Assembly (NCBI RefSeq): GCF_000685355.1
Contig: NZ_JHET01000010.1
Location: 248,001-312,000, forward strand
DNA: 64,000 nt
Reading direction: 5' to 3'
Source of the DNA: Microbacterium sp. CH12i
GTDB taxonomy: Bacteria > Actinomycetota > Actinomycetes > Actinomycetales > Microbacteriaceae
In this document: one piece after another, positions 37,556 to 49,185 of the stretch
Position numbering within the stretch: the stretch's first letter is position 1
Layout of the letters: every line of letters starts with the position of its first letter
The notes under the pieces: generated by a model
Databases searched by the model: none
The model's input: the letters and a program-made list of their open reading frames with translations, nothing else
What the model was told of the DNA's origin: nothing
Translations under genes and position numbers: made by a program

Positions 37556-38335
37556 TCAGTTCTGGATGCTGTCGGTGAAGGTCAGCAGCTGTCGGACGAG
37601 CTGCTCAGGTTCGGTGACCATGGGGAAGTGTCCGGTGGCGATCTCTGTCACTTGCCAACCAGGCGACTCTCGCACGCGTTTGCGGATCGGGTTGATCGTC
37701 GGGTAGGCCGGCTCGTTGCAGTCCACGAACAGTCGCGGTAGCGGTTGCAGCAGCGCCTCGTCGTAGTGGAGGGGCTCGCGGTACATGCCGAAGGGGTGCG
37801 GAACATGCCTGCGGCGCAGCCATTCGATGTCGGCGTCGTTGAGGGCGAAACCCTCTGCAGGGTCCGGCGGCGGTAACGCGTTGCCATGCAGGGCTGCAGC
37901 CGCGATGCGTGCTGCGGCGACCTCGGGTGAGTGTGCGACACCCCACCCTTCGCCGGAAAGGGGCGCCATCGCATCGACATAGGCGAGCCCGCGCAACGGA
38001 GACACGGGACGCGATTGGAGCGCGGCCGCGGCGCCGGTAATCACCATTCCACCGTAGCTGTGGCCGACGAGGACCACGTCGTGGAGTTCCTCGGCATCGA
38101 TCAGGGCGAGGACGTCGTCGATGTGACTCTGCAGGGTGATGTCAGGTCGGCGCAGGTGCGCCCGCTCGCCGTCGCCGGTGAGTGTGACCGCATGCACTTC
38201 GTAGCCCGCGTCGCGCAGTGGCGAGAGTATGCGACGCCAGACCCAGGCACCACCCCAGGCGCCGTGCACCAGGACAAGGGTAGGTTCCGTTGCGGGTTTC
38301 ATGGCGGATGCCGGATCTGCGGTTTCGGTAACCAT
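37556..38335 (-). CDS. Alpha/beta hydrolase
   Basis: 259 residues from ATG 38335 (alternative ATG 38302 skips a poorly conserved head). Oxyanion region VLVHGAWGGAW, nucleophile Ser in GHSYGG, acid in a later loop (LFVDCNEP), His in ATGHFPM. Follows the dioxygenase gene on the same strand after 16 bases, so it is probably the last gene of the ring-cleavage operon. Possible roles are hydrolysis of an aromatic ester or a ring-cleavage intermediate; the substrate is not shown. Confidence 0.78.
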   Translation of the reverse strand: MVTETADPASAMKPATEPTLVLVHGAWGGAWVWRRILSPLRDAGYEVHAVTLTGDGERAHLRRPDITLQSHIDDVLALIDAEELHDVVLVGHSYGGMVITGAAAALQSRPVSPLRGLAYVDAMAPLSGEGWGVAHSPEVAAARIAAAALHGNALPPPDPAEGFALNDADIEWLRRRHVPHPFGMYREPLHYDEALLQPLPRLFVDCNEPAYPTINPIRKRVRESPGWQVTEIATGHFPMVTEPEQLVRQLLTFTDSIQN

Positions 38336-38351
38336 CGTGGGTGCCTGCTTC

Positions 38352-40634
<2,283 letters not shown>

Positions 40635-40636
40635 GC

Positions 40637-41329
40637 TCAGTCCTCCACATATTCGAGGCCAGCGGCGGCCAGAGGCTCACGCATGCCGTAGAGGTCGAGT
40701 CCGAGCACACCCTCGCGGAACTTGTCTCGCTTTGACGCTTCGTTGTCCTCGCGCTTCTGGCTGGCATCCGCCACCGCACCGACGAGCTCACGCGGCACGA
40801 CGACAACGCCATCAACATCGGCGACAACCACGTCGCCAGGATTAACCAGCGCGTTCGCCGCAACGACCGGTACGTTCACCGAGCCGAGCGTGGCCTTGAC
40901 CGTGCCCTTGGAGTTGATGGCGCGGGAGAAGACCGGGAAGCCCATCTTCTCGAGGTCTTCGACATCGCGCACGCCGCCGTCGATGACGAGACCCTTGCAG
41001 CCGCGAGCGGTGAGCGAGGTGGCGAGCAGGTCGCCGAAGAAACCGTCTTCGCTCTCGGTGGTGCAGCCAGCGACGATGACATCGCCCTCTTGCACCTGCT
41101 CCGCTGCGACGTGGAACATCCAGTTGTCGCCGGGCTGCAGCAGCACGGTGACCGCGGGCCCGCAGAGCTTCGCACCGTTGTAAACCGGGCGGATGTAGGG
41201 ACGCATGAGGCCGACGCGACCCATCGCCTCGTGGATCGTGGCCACGCCGAACTGCGAGAGGCGAGCGACGTCATCCGGATCGGGGCGTTCGATGTTCGTA
41301 CGGACGATGCCGAGGTTGTTCAATCTCAT
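40637..41329 (-). CDS. ligK: LigK-like 4-carboxy-4-hydroxy-2-oxoadipate aldolase
   Basis: 230 residues of the RraA-like aldolase group with the metal and pyruvate site GDLLATSLTARGCKGLVIDGG-x-RD and Asp/Glu after it (VRDVEDLE). It splits CHA into pyruvate and oxaloacetate, the last step of the 4,5-cleavage route. It is tightly packed with ligI and separated from ligJ by 32 bases. Confidence 0.85.
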   Translation of the reverse strand: MRLNNLGIVRTNIERPDPDDVARLSQFGVATIHEAMGRVGLMRPYIRPVYNGAKLCGPAVTVLLQPGDNWMFHVAAEQVQEGDVIVAGCTTESEDGFFGDLLATSLTARGCKGLVIDGGVRDVEDLEKMGFPVFSRAINSKGTVKATLGSVNVPVVAANALVNPGDVVVADVDGVVVVPRELVGAVADASQKREDNEASKRDKFREGVLGLDLYGMREPLAAAGLEYVED

Positions 41330-41361
41330 TCTTTGTTCCTTCAGGTTTCAGGGCCGCGAGA

Positions 41362-42393
41362 TCAAAGTCCGCGAGCGGCGAGCGCGCGGTCAAGGCGCGG
41401 ATAGACACGGCGGGCGTTGCCTTCGAAGACCTGCGCGCGTTGGGCGTCGTCGAGGTTCGGAGTGGCATCGACGTACTTCTTGGTGTCGTCGAAGTAGTGG
41501 CCGGTGCGCGGGTCGATATCGCGCACGGCGCCGATCATCTCGCTGGCGAACAGGATGTTGTCGGTGGGGACGACCTCGGTCAGCAGGTTGATTCCGGGCT
41601 GGTGGTACACGCAGGTATCGAAGAAGACGTTGTTCAGCAGGTGCTCTTCGATCTCAGGCTTGCCGAGCGCCATGGCGAGACCGCGGAAGCGTCCCCAGTG
41701 GTACGGCACCGCGCCGCCACCGTGCGGGATGACGAGCTTGAGATCGGGGAAGTCCTGGAACAGGTCACCCTTGAGCAGCTGCATGAAAGCCGTCGTGTCG
41801 GCGTTCAGGTAGTGGTCGCCTGTGGTGTGCGAGGTGCCGGGGTTGCAGGTCGTGCTGACGTGCACCATCGCGGGGATCTCGTACTCGACGAGCTTTTCGT
41901 AGATCGGGTACCAGGAGCGGTCGGTCAGTGCCGGCGCTGACCACTTGCCGCCGGACGGGTCGGGGTTGATGTTGACGGTGACCGCACCGAGCTCTTCGAC
42001 GACGCGGGTCAGCTCGGCGACGGTGGTCGCCTGGTCGACACCGGGTGACTGCGGCAGCATCGCACCCATCAGGAAGCGGTCGGGGTAGAGCTCGCTGACA
42101 CGGGCGACAAGGTCGTTGCAGATCCGTGCCCAGGTCTCGCTGACGGCGAAGTCGCCAATGTGGTGAGCCATGAACGAGGCGCGCGGGCTGAAGACCGTGA
42201 CGTCGCTGCCGCGCTCGTTCATGAGTTTGAGCTGGTTGGCTTCGATCGTCTCGCGGATGTCGTCATCGCTGATGTGCAAAGCCGCGGGATCTGGGGCCTC
42301 GCCGTCGCCCTTGGTGAAGGCGATCTGCAGGTCGCGCCAAGCGCCCAGCTGTGCGGGAGCGGTGGTGTAGTGGCCGTGAATGTCGATGATCAA
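41362..42393 (-). CDS. ligJ: LigJ-like 4-oxalomesaconate hydratase
   Basis: 343 residues, amidohydrolase-2 fold with IDIHGHYT near the start, MVHVSTT and VIPHGGGAVPYHWGRF. Length and sequence match LigJ, which hydrates 4-oxalomesaconate to CHA. First gene of the ring-cleavage operon ligJ-ligK-ligI-dioxygenase-hydrolase, and divergent from a LysR gene. Confidence 0.85.
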   Translation of the reverse strand: MIIDIHGHYTTAPAQLGAWRDLQIAFTKGDGEAPDPAALHISDDDIRETIEANQLKLMNERGSDVTVFSPRASFMAHHIGDFAVSETWARICNDLVARVSELYPDRFLMGAMLPQSPGVDQATTVAELTRVVEELGAVTVNINPDPSGGKWSAPALTDRSWYPIYEKLVEYEIPAMVHVSTTCNPGTSHTTGDHYLNADTTAFMQLLKGDLFQDFPDLKLVIPHGGGAVPYHWGRFRGLAMALGKPEIEEHLLNNVFFDTCVYHQPGINLLTEVVPTDNILFASEMIGAVRDIDPRTGHYFDDTKKYVDATPNLDDAQRAQVFEGNARRVYPRLDRALAARGL

Positions 42394-42497
42394 CGCGTGT
42401 CGTCCTTGTCACTCGAATGCTTGATCATGACTCTAAGTCGACCAAAGTATATAGTCCAATAGATGTTGGAAGCGTTGTTCATAGAGAGGATCAATAG

Positions 42498-43409
42498 ATG
42501 GCTCTGGCTGATTTGAACCAGCTACGCACCTTCGTTGTGCTCTACGAACTGCGCAGCGTAACGGCCGCAGCCGAACGATTGCACGTCACGCAACCGACCG
42601 TCAGTTATACGCTGCGACGCCTGCGCGAGAAGTTCGGCGACGACCTATTCCGCAGAGAAGGGCACGACATGGTGCCGACGGCGAAGGCCACGGCGCTTTT
42701 CGCCCCACTCCACGAAGCACTCGCGCAGATCGATGCGACGGTGAGTGACCCGGACGCCTTCGAACCGGCGGGTTTCAGCGGTGAACTCGCTCTCGGGCTC
42801 ACCTCAATCGGCGAGCAGACGTTCTTGCCGCCAATCATGGCGGCCCTTGCCCGCGCGGCATCCAGCCCCCACCTGCAGGTGGCGCGACTGGACTCGGATC
42901 AGGTGGAAGACGGGCTCATCCGCGGAACCATCGACCTGGCGATGACAGTGTCGATGATCGGCAGCCCACGGCTGTGGCGCACGCACGTGCGCGCCGTGGA
43001 GTATGTCGCACTCTCATCCGGCCGGCATCCGCTGCGCGGTGGGGAACCCGACATGTTCGCCGGCCGCCGCTTCGTGCGAGTCTCGGCCCGCGGCGGACAC
43101 GTTTTTCCGTTGCAGGCGCTGACTGAGCACGGCCTGATGTCGCAGGTGGCGCTGACCGTCGAAGAATACGCGACGGTGCCCGCGGTGCTCGAGGCGACAG
43201 ACCTCGTGGTCCTGCTTCCCCGACACGTGGCCGAGGTGTTCAGCGGCTGGTTCCCTGGGTTGCAGATTGCCGAGCTTCCCTGGCCGGGTCAGAGCACGCC
43301 GGTGTCGCTGTACACGCGGCGCGAAGCCAGCCTGTCACCGGCGCAGAAATGGTTCCGTTCGGTAGTGCGGGATGCCGTGACCACAGACGAGTACCGGCGC
43401 TCCAGCTAG
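42498..43409 (+). CDS. LysR-family regulator, divergent from ligJ
   Basis: 303 residues from ATG 42498 after GAGAGGATCAA. HTH: SVTAAAERLHVTQPTVSYTLRRLR; effector fold follows. The 104-base gap to ligJ holds GACTCTAAGTC and an AT-rich stretch, where it probably binds. Expected to activate the ring-cleavage genes when an intermediate is present. Confidence 0.85.
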   Translation: MALADLNQLRTFVVLYELRSVTAAAERLHVTQPTVSYTLRRLREKFGDDLFRREGHDMVPTAKATALFAPLHEALAQIDATVSDPDAFEPAGFSGELALGLTSIGEQTFLPPIMAALARAASSPHLQVARLDSDQVEDGLIRGTIDLAMTVSMIGSPRLWRTHVRAVEYVALSSGRHPLRGGEPDMFAGRRFVRVSARGGHVFPLQALTEHGLMSQVALTVEEYATVPAVLEATDLVVLLPRHVAEVFSGWFPGLQIAELPWPGQSTPVSLYTRREASLSPAQKWFRSVVRDAVTTDEYRRSS

Positions 43410-44065
43410 CGCTGCTTCTTATTCCAGCTCGCCTTCGCCGGGGCGAAGGGGCTGCGCACGTGGATTGACCAGTTCGAGTGCGGGTGGATCGACAGAATTG
43501 CGCGCTCATACCAGGCACGCGCCGCGTCAGACAGCTCTGGCAGCACGGCATCCTTGTCCGTGTCGTCCTCTGGCCGAGGCCGCAGCGCCTTCCACACCAA
43601 CTGCACCTCAGGCGCACCGGTCGGGATGCCGTCGGCGTCGATGACCGCGCGGTCCCACGGCACTTGCAGACGCGGGTCGCGCTTGTAGACCCAGACCCGA
43701 TCGTTGCCGTCCTCGACATTGATCTGCAGGACCCAAGCATCCTTCGCAGCATCGCGGATCAGCACGGGCTGCAGGTCGGCGTCAGTCGGAGCATCCTCGA
43801 AGGGGATCACCGTATCGCCGTCATCCTCCGCGGGCACCCACGCGCTGAACCCGGCAGGCAAATTATCCACTAACGCTGCCAAGTCTCGGGCCAACACACT
43901 CACGTCGATGTTCGGGCGCGGGCGGATCGCCCGACCGAGCCAACGATCGAGCGCGACTCCGCCGGAAAGCCACCAGCGGACGGATGTCCGAGCAAGCAGC
44001 CCGGCGACACCCTCGGCGTCGAGCGGCGCCCAGGGTGTCGCGGCAGTGCGTGCAGAAGAGACCAT
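43406..44065 (-). CDS. Nucleotidyltransferase-like protein (aminoglycoside adenylyltransferase fold)
   Basis: 219 residues. WLSGGVALDRWLGRAIRP and NIDVSVLARDL resemble the polymerase-beta-type core of 2''-aminoglycoside/lincosamide adenylyltransferases, with the GG and a metal Asp; one of the usual acidic residues (HxD) is Asn here. The tail LSDAARAWYERAI is rich in helix. Convergent with the LysR gene; last codons overlap. Substrate unknown and activity uncertain. Confidence 0.65.
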   Translation of the reverse strand: MVSSARTAATPWAPLDAEGVAGLLARTSVRWWLSGGVALDRWLGRAIRPRPNIDVSVLARDLAALVDNLPAGFSAWVPAEDDGDTVIPFEDAPTDADLQPVLIRDAAKDAWVLQINVEDGNDRVWVYKRDPRLQVPWDRAVIDADGIPTGAPEVQLVWKALRPRPEDDTDKDAVLPELSDAARAWYERAILSIHPHSNWSIHVRSPFAPAKASWNKKQR

Positions 44066-44115
44066 GTCTTGAGGCTACTCGTGCTAACCATGGCAACACC
44101 TTTACGCGATAGTTG

Positions 44116-44145
44116 TTGATTTCAATCATTGAAGTTTCGTATAAT
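44116..44145 (+). promoter_or_regulatory. Sigma-70 promoter with palindrome in the spacer
   Basis: TTGATT, 18 bases, TATAAT at 44140-44145; the ATG of the acyl-CoA dehydrogenase follows six bases later, so the mRNA is leaderless. TTCAA-N3-TTGAA at 44121-44133 lies in the spacer and would suit a repressor. Confidence 0.65.
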
Positions 44146-44151
44146 CTGCGT

Positions 44152-45315
44152 ATGGCCACCGTCGCTCTTCCTCGCCCGATCTTTGATGACTCACACGATG
44201 AGTTCCGAAACGTCGTCAAACGATTCGTCGAACGAGAAGTCACCCCGCACCGTGAAAGCTGGATCGAGGCCGGCCGAGTTGATCGCAGCCTGTTCCAGAA
44301 GGCCGCCGAAACCGGACTACTGGGGATCAACGCCCCCGAGGAATTCGGCGGCGGTGGCATGGCCGACTTCCGCTATAACGCAATCATCATCGAAGAGTTT
44401 GCCCGCGCGGGAGCAACCGACGTCTCGATGTCGATCAGCGGCGAGAACGACCTCGTTGCGCCGTATCTGTCGACCTTTGGCACCCCACAGCAGAACGAAC
44501 GCTGGTTGGCGCCGATGCTCGCGGGTGAGAAGATCGGCGCGATCGCGATGACCGAACCGGGCACCGGCTCGGACCTGGCCGCGATCAAGACGTCCGCAAT
44601 CCTCGATGGCGACGAATTCGTCCTCAACGGTGCCAAGACATTTATCTCCAGTGGGCTGCTCGCAGACTTCTTCATCGTCGCAGTGCGCACCGACCCCGAT
44701 GCGGGACGCAAGGGAATCAGCCTGCTCATCGTGGATGCCAAAGCCGCCGGGTTCACCCGCTCCGGTCCGCTGAAGAAGATCGGCTTGCCCGCACAGGACA
44801 CCGCCGAGCTGTCGTTCGCAGACGTGCGCGTGCCCCGTGCGAATGTTCTCGGCGGCGAGGGCGCAGGCATGAAGAACATGCGCCAGAACCTTGCGATCGA
44901 ACGCCTCAGCATCGCCATCACATCCATGGCGCGCATGCGCGCGACGTTCGAGCAGGCGCTTTCCTACGCCACCGAACGCCGAGCCTTCGGCGAGCGCATC
45001 GCAGATTTCCAAGCCAACCGCTTCTACCTCGCAGAGCTCGCAACCGAGATCGAGATTACCCAGACCTTCGTCGACCGATGCATCATGGACGCGTCAGAGC
45101 ACAAGATGGATGAAGTCACCGGTGCGATGGTCAAATGGTGGACGACCGAACTTCATCAGCGCGTCATCCAGCGTGCCCTGCAGCTGCACGGGGGCTACGG
45201 ATTCATGCGCGAGTATCCGGTCGCTAACGACTACATGGACTCCCGCGTAGCCACGATCTTCGGCGGCACGACCGAGATCATGAAAGAGATCATCGGTCGG
45301 CGCCTCACCCGCTGA
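44152..45315 (+). CDS. Acyl-CoA dehydrogenase
   Basis: 387 residues. FAD/substrate motifs AMTEPGTGSDLAAIKT and FADVRVPRANVLG; C-terminal LQLHGGYGFMREYPVANDYMDSR. The catalytic base position lies in the C-terminal helix region, where FGGTTEIMKEII is conserved. The start ATG 44152 sits at the predicted TSS, so no ribosome site. The substrate is not known; a degradation product of an aromatic or branched acid is possible given the neighbours. Confidence 0.85.
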   Translation: MATVALPRPIFDDSHDEFRNVVKRFVEREVTPHRESWIEAGRVDRSLFQKAAETGLLGINAPEEFGGGGMADFRYNAIIIEEFARAGATDVSMSISGENDLVAPYLSTFGTPQQNERWLAPMLAGEKIGAIAMTEPGTGSDLAAIKTSAILDGDEFVLNGAKTFISSGLLADFFIVAVRTDPDAGRKGISLLIVDAKAAGFTRSGPLKKIGLPAQDTAELSFADVRVPRANVLGGEGAGMKNMRQNLAIERLSIAITSMARMRATFEQALSYATERRAFGERIADFQANRFYLAELATEIEITQTFVDRCIMDASEHKMDEVTGAMVKWWTTELHQRVIQRALQLHGGYGFMREYPVANDYMDSRVATIFGGTTEIMKEIIGRRLTR

Positions 45316-45356
45316 CCGTCGACTCGATGGCAGGCTGCGCGTGAGAAAGTAGCCAC

Positions 45357-46106
45357 ATGGCGAACTCCCCGTCCGGCGACTCGATGACCGATCGCATCGT
45401 GCGCGTACTCGAGTCATTCAGCGATGATCGGACGACGCAGACCGCAACTGACATCGCCCGGCGCGCCGGATTACCGGCATCCACCGCGCACCGAATCGTG
45501 AACGATCTGATCGCCGCCGGGCTTCTCGAGCGCGATGAGGAGAATCGCGTGCACCTCGGCATGCGCCTGTGGGAACTCGCCCTGCGCGGATCCAGCGCGC
45601 TTCGCCTGCGCCAAGCCGCGCTGCCCCACATGGAACAGGTGCAGATGCTGATCCGCGAGCACACTCAGCTCGCGGTGCTCGAGCATGACGAGGCTCTCTT
45701 TCTTGAGCGCCTCTCTCATCCGGATGCCGGTGCCAACATCACCCGCGTCGCGGGTCGCCTGCCCGTGCATGCCTCATCTTCGGGACTGGTGTTACTCGCA
45801 TACGCTCATCCCGACGTGCGCGAGCGCGTGCTCTCGACGCCCCTGCGCGCGGTATCCAAAGAGACAGTCACCGATCCATCCGCTCTCCGCACGCTCCTGA
45901 CGTCGATACGCCGGCGCGGTTTCGTCGTCGCACCGGGATCTATCGAAGCAGTCTCCACGGGGGTCGCGGTTCCCGTGCGCGACCGCGGCGAAGTCGTCGC
46001 CGCTCTGTCGGTCGTGCTTCCCCGCGAGACCGCTACGGAACCGGCGATCGACGCCCTGACAACGGCCGCCCGCCGCATCGAGAAGAGCTTGCACGATAGC
46101 CGTTGA
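45357..46106 (+). CDS. IclR-family regulator next to pobA
   Basis: 249 residues. HTH: DIARRAGLPASTAHRIVNDLIAAG; effector domain VHASSSGLVLLAYAHPDV. It lies between the acyl-CoA dehydrogenase and pobA on the same strand. IclR proteins of this kind (PobR, PcaU) often control 4-hydroxybenzoate genes in response to aromatic acids, which supports control of pobA. Confidence 0.83.
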   Translation: MANSPSGDSMTDRIVRVLESFSDDRTTQTATDIARRAGLPASTAHRIVNDLIAAGLLERDEENRVHLGMRLWELALRGSSALRLRQAALPHMEQVQMLIREHTQLAVLEHDEALFLERLSHPDAGANITRVAGRLPVHASSSGLVLLAYAHPDVRERVLSTPLRAVSKETVTDPSALRTLLTSIRRRGFVVAPGSIEAVSTGVAVPVRDRGEVVAALSVVLPRETATEPAIDALTTAARRIEKSLHDSR

Positions 46107-46120
46107 GTCTCATTCAACGG
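46100..46120. promoter_or_regulatory. Inverted repeat before pobA
   Basis: CCGTTGA, seven bases, TCAACGG, perfect arms. It contains the stop codon of the IclR gene and precedes the pobA promoter. Candidate IclR operator; a weak terminator is the other reading. Confidence 0.5.
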
Positions 46121-46203
46121 GAGTTTGGGAAGTCCTCCCGTCGTGCGGCCCACACTGGTCATTGCACGCAGGTGGCGAACAGCCCGCCGTCAAAGGAGAC
46201 ACC

Positions 46204-47396
46204 ATGAACGCCGCAACCCCGCACACATTCCGCACCCAGGTCGCAATCGTCGGGGCTGGCCCGGCTGGCCTGATCCTTTCCCACCTGCTCGCCGACGCCG
46301 GTATCGAGTCCATCGTGATCGATCAGCGCTCACGCGAAGAGATCGAGTCGACCATCCGCGCTGGCATCCTCGAGCAGGGCACCGTTGACCTCCTCACCGC
46401 CATCGACCCGAACACGCGCGTGCACACCGTCGGCCATCGCCACGACGGCATCGAGCTGAGGTTCCAGGGCGAAGGACACCGCATTGACTTTCCTGGACTC
46501 GTCGGGCGCAGCGTCTGGCTCTACCCGCAGCATGAGGTCCTCAAAGACATGCTCGCGCTGCGCCTCGGCGCAGGTCAGGATCTGCGCTTCGGCGTCACGG
46601 CAACACATGTCGAGGGCGTCGATACCGACCGCCCTCGGGTGACCGCCACCACCGCTGACGGCGAGGTGCTCGAGATCGATGCCGACTTCGTCGTCGGCGC
46701 CGACGGACGTCCCGCTCCGGTGGTCCGACCGGCGGTAACCGGTGACTCGAGAAGCGGCTACTTCCGTGAGTACCCGTTCGCCTGGTTCGGCATCCTGTGC
46801 GAAGCCCCGGCGAGCGCCGACGAGCTGATCTACAGCAACTCACCCAACGGTTTCGCGCTCGTCAGTCAGCGCAGCCCCGAGGTTCAGCGCATGTACTTCC
46901 AGTGTGATCCGACCGCGACCCGAATGCGATGAACGAAGCTGAGATCTGGGAGACCCTGCAGTCACGTGTGCCCGGAACGACGCTCAAAGAGGGCACGATC
47001 TTCCAGCGCGATGTGCTGCGCTTCCGCAGCTTCGTCGCCAGTGAACTTCGTCACGGCCGCGCCGCCCTGGTCGGGGATGCCGCGCACACCGTGCCTCCGA
47101 CGGGAGCGAAGGGCATGAACCTCGCCATCGCCGATGTCGTGCTCCTCGCCCGCGCGCTGAACGCGCTCCTGGGCGAGAACGATGCCCGCCTTATCGACGG
47201 CTACGCCGATCTCGCCTCACAGCGTATTTGGAAGGCACAGAACTTCTCCTGGTGGATGACGAGCATGCTGCACCTGCAGCCCGAACACAACGAATTCGAC
47301 CGCCAGCGCCAACTCGGCGAACTGCGCTCGGTCGTCGACTCCGAAGCAGGCCGCACATACCTGGCCGAGGCGTACACCGGTTGGCCGATCGACTAG
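46204..47396 (+). CDS. pobA: PobA, 4-hydroxybenzoate 3-monooxygenase, one frameshift
   Basis: Start ATG 46204 with AAAGGAG seven bases before. FAD-binding GAGPAGL (VAIVGAGPAGLILSHLL), second motif GDAAHTVPPTGAKGMNLA, and FSWWMTSMLH. The frame breaks at about 46915 (GCGACCCGAATG): one missing base, and DPNAMNEAEIWETL continues. Repaired length 397, as PobA. It hydroxylates 4-hydroxybenzoate to protocatechuate with NAD(P)H. Odd: after the second FAD motif the loop reads GADGRPAPVV where relatives usually have a Ser-Arg-Ser-like turn. Confidence 0.85.
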
Positions 47397-47459
47397 CACT
47401 CTCGGGAATCGGCATCAACGGTCTACCCAGAACGGGCGACTTCACGCCATGATCAACTC

Positions 47460-47618
47460 ATGGCTACCAACAACGCATGGACAGAACCGGTCAGCAACGA
47501 CACGAAGGCGATCTGCGAACGCCTCGATGCGATCCACTCGCTCCTCGAGCGCATTGCCGAGAACAGCGGGTCCCAGGGCATCGGATGGACGGGCGAGGAC
47601 TCCGCCCCGAGCCTCTGA
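47460..47618 (+). CDS. Small protein, 52 residues
   Basis: ATG 47460, stop TGA 47618. Mixed charged helix with hydrophobic face (DTKAICERLDAIHSLLERIAE). Third-position GC is high. No ribosome site; CATGAT six bases before the ATG may be a -10, making it leaderless. Between pobA and a terminator. No known family; moderately supported. Confidence 0.45.
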   Translation: MATNNAWTEPVSNDTKAICERLDAIHSLLERIAENSGSQGIGWTGEDSAPSL

Positions 47619-47643
47619 GACAGAGCGCACCCCCACACAGTGA

Positions 47644-47678
47644 TGGCGCATGATCGGTGAAACCCGGTCCATGCGCCA
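47644..47678. terminator. Stem-loop, bidirectional terminator
   Basis: TGGCGCATG and its perfect complement CATGCGCCA around 17 bases. Located between the small plus-strand gene and the minus-strand dps end, so it can serve both. No T-run is present. Confidence 0.65.
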
Positions 47679-47689
47679 CCGTTGTGGAG

Positions 47690-48243
47690 TTATGCCTTCG
47701 CGGCGGGCTTTCGGTTTTCGGCGCTGACCATCCACGCGTACTGCTCAAGCTTTTCCAGCACCCCATGCAGGATGTCGGCGGTCGTGGCGTCGGCCTCATC
47801 GACGTCGTCATGCACCTCGCGAACGGTGTGAACGACCGACTCCAGCCGAACGGTGATCAGATCGACCGTCTCTGAGGTATCGATCTCGCCCTGCGGATAC
47901 TCGGGCAACGTGGTGGTGGCAGCGACTGTATCGCTTCGGCCGTCCGGCACAGCGTGCAAGGCGCGCATGCGCTCGGCAACGACGTCGCTGAACTCCCGGG
48001 CTGCGTCGATGATCTCGTCCAGCTGACGATGAGTGTCGCGGAAGTTTCGTCCGACGACGTTCCAGTGCGCCTGCTTTCCCTGCATGGACAACTCCAGCAG
48101 GTCAACGAGGACAGCTTGCATATGTGCGCTGAGTTCCTTCGAGGCGACGAAACCCTTCTCGGCGTTCTGGCGTCGAGTGGTTTTGTCCCCCGCGCCCCCT
48201 CGAGCACTGCGATTTCTCTTTGTGGATGCGTTTGCGTTGCCAT
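47690..48243 (-). CDS. dps: Dps, DNA-protecting ferritin-like protein, one frameshift
   Basis: ATG 48243 with CAGGAGG seven bases before. The N-terminal frame gives MATQTHPQREIAVLEGA; a base is missing near 48190-48200 in the G-run, then the other frame goes on TTRRQNAEKGFVASKELSAHMQAVLVDLL. Repaired length 184. Ferroxidase residues in AHWNVVGRNFRDTHRQLDE. It forms a 12-subunit shell that oxidises iron with peroxide and protects DNA. Confidence 0.85.
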
Positions 48244-48318
48244 GATTAACCTCCTGCCAGGAACGCTAACAGGCTCTGCCAGATACGTCACGGGGGTTGA
48301 CAGCGGACGCGACCGAGT

Positions 48319-49154
48319 TCAATGAGTGTGAGCGGCCTCGACGGAACCGGCACCGTCGCGCTCGGCGCGAGCGCTAGTGCGCGTTCGGAACCGCCACGCC
48401 GTGGTTGCCAACACGATCACTGCGAGCACGATCGCGGTCGACGCCACGACGGGTGCCGCAGGTTGCTCGGACCAGCGTCCGACTGCGATCCACACCAGAC
48501 CCCAGCTGGTCGCCAGCCCGGGTGCCCAGCGGCCAGTGCGCCACGCAGTGAACACCGCGACAAGACCGGCTCCGATGAGGGTGAGGGTTCCAGGGATCCC
48601 AGCGCCTGGGTCCACGCGCTCACCCCGATGTCGGCAAGCCACGCCGCGAGATTCGCGGCCGCAGCCACCGTCACCCATCCGAGGTAGAGGCCGAGCGTCC
48701 CGTCGACCAGCACGATTTCTGCAATCGTCCCGCGGCGCGGACGCCGGCACGCGCGCACGAACACCACCAGCAGCACCCCGAGCAGGATGACGATGATCAC
48801 GAAGGATTCGGCGATGCGCCAGGCCTGAACACATGCGATCCACACGGCGTTCAGAAGAGCGGATGCCGCTATGCCGTAGCCCACGGTGCGATGCAGCGGC
48901 TTCGCCGCCTGTGCGGGCACCAACTGCCAGAGGGCGTAGAGAAAGAGCCCGAGGTAGATCACCGACCAGATCGAAAAGGCGATCCCCGCCGGAGACAGCA
49001 CCGTCGCATCTGCCGCAAAGGCACCGCCCGCGGCATCCTTAATCGACGTGCCGCCGAGCAGTCCAGAGCCGAACAGGGCCGCCACTACTGCGCCAACGAC
49101 CGTCAGCGCGACGACGACGCGTCGAACGCGGTCAGACTTCTCCGTCTGGGACAT
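48319..49154 (-). CDS. TspO/MBR-related membrane protein, one frameshift
   Basis: ATG 49154 (MSQTEKSDRVRRVVVALT). About six to seven membrane helices; FSIWSVIYLGLFLYALWQL and LNAVWIACVQAWR are TspO-like, Trp-rich. The frame breaks at about 48595-48600 (GCGCTGGGATCCC), where one missing base gives IPGTLTLIGAGLVAVF and continues to TGA 48319. Repaired length 278, longer than classical TspO (~160), matching the tryptophan-rich sensory family. Role in tetrapyrrole handling is inferred. Confidence 0.7.
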
Positions 49155-49185
49155 GCCCCCAGAGTAGAGGACTGTACCGCCGCGC

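Noticed and set aside
42394..42497. GACTCTAAGTC as a LysR box before ligJ
   Set aside because: Only four-base arms; too weak to list as a site.
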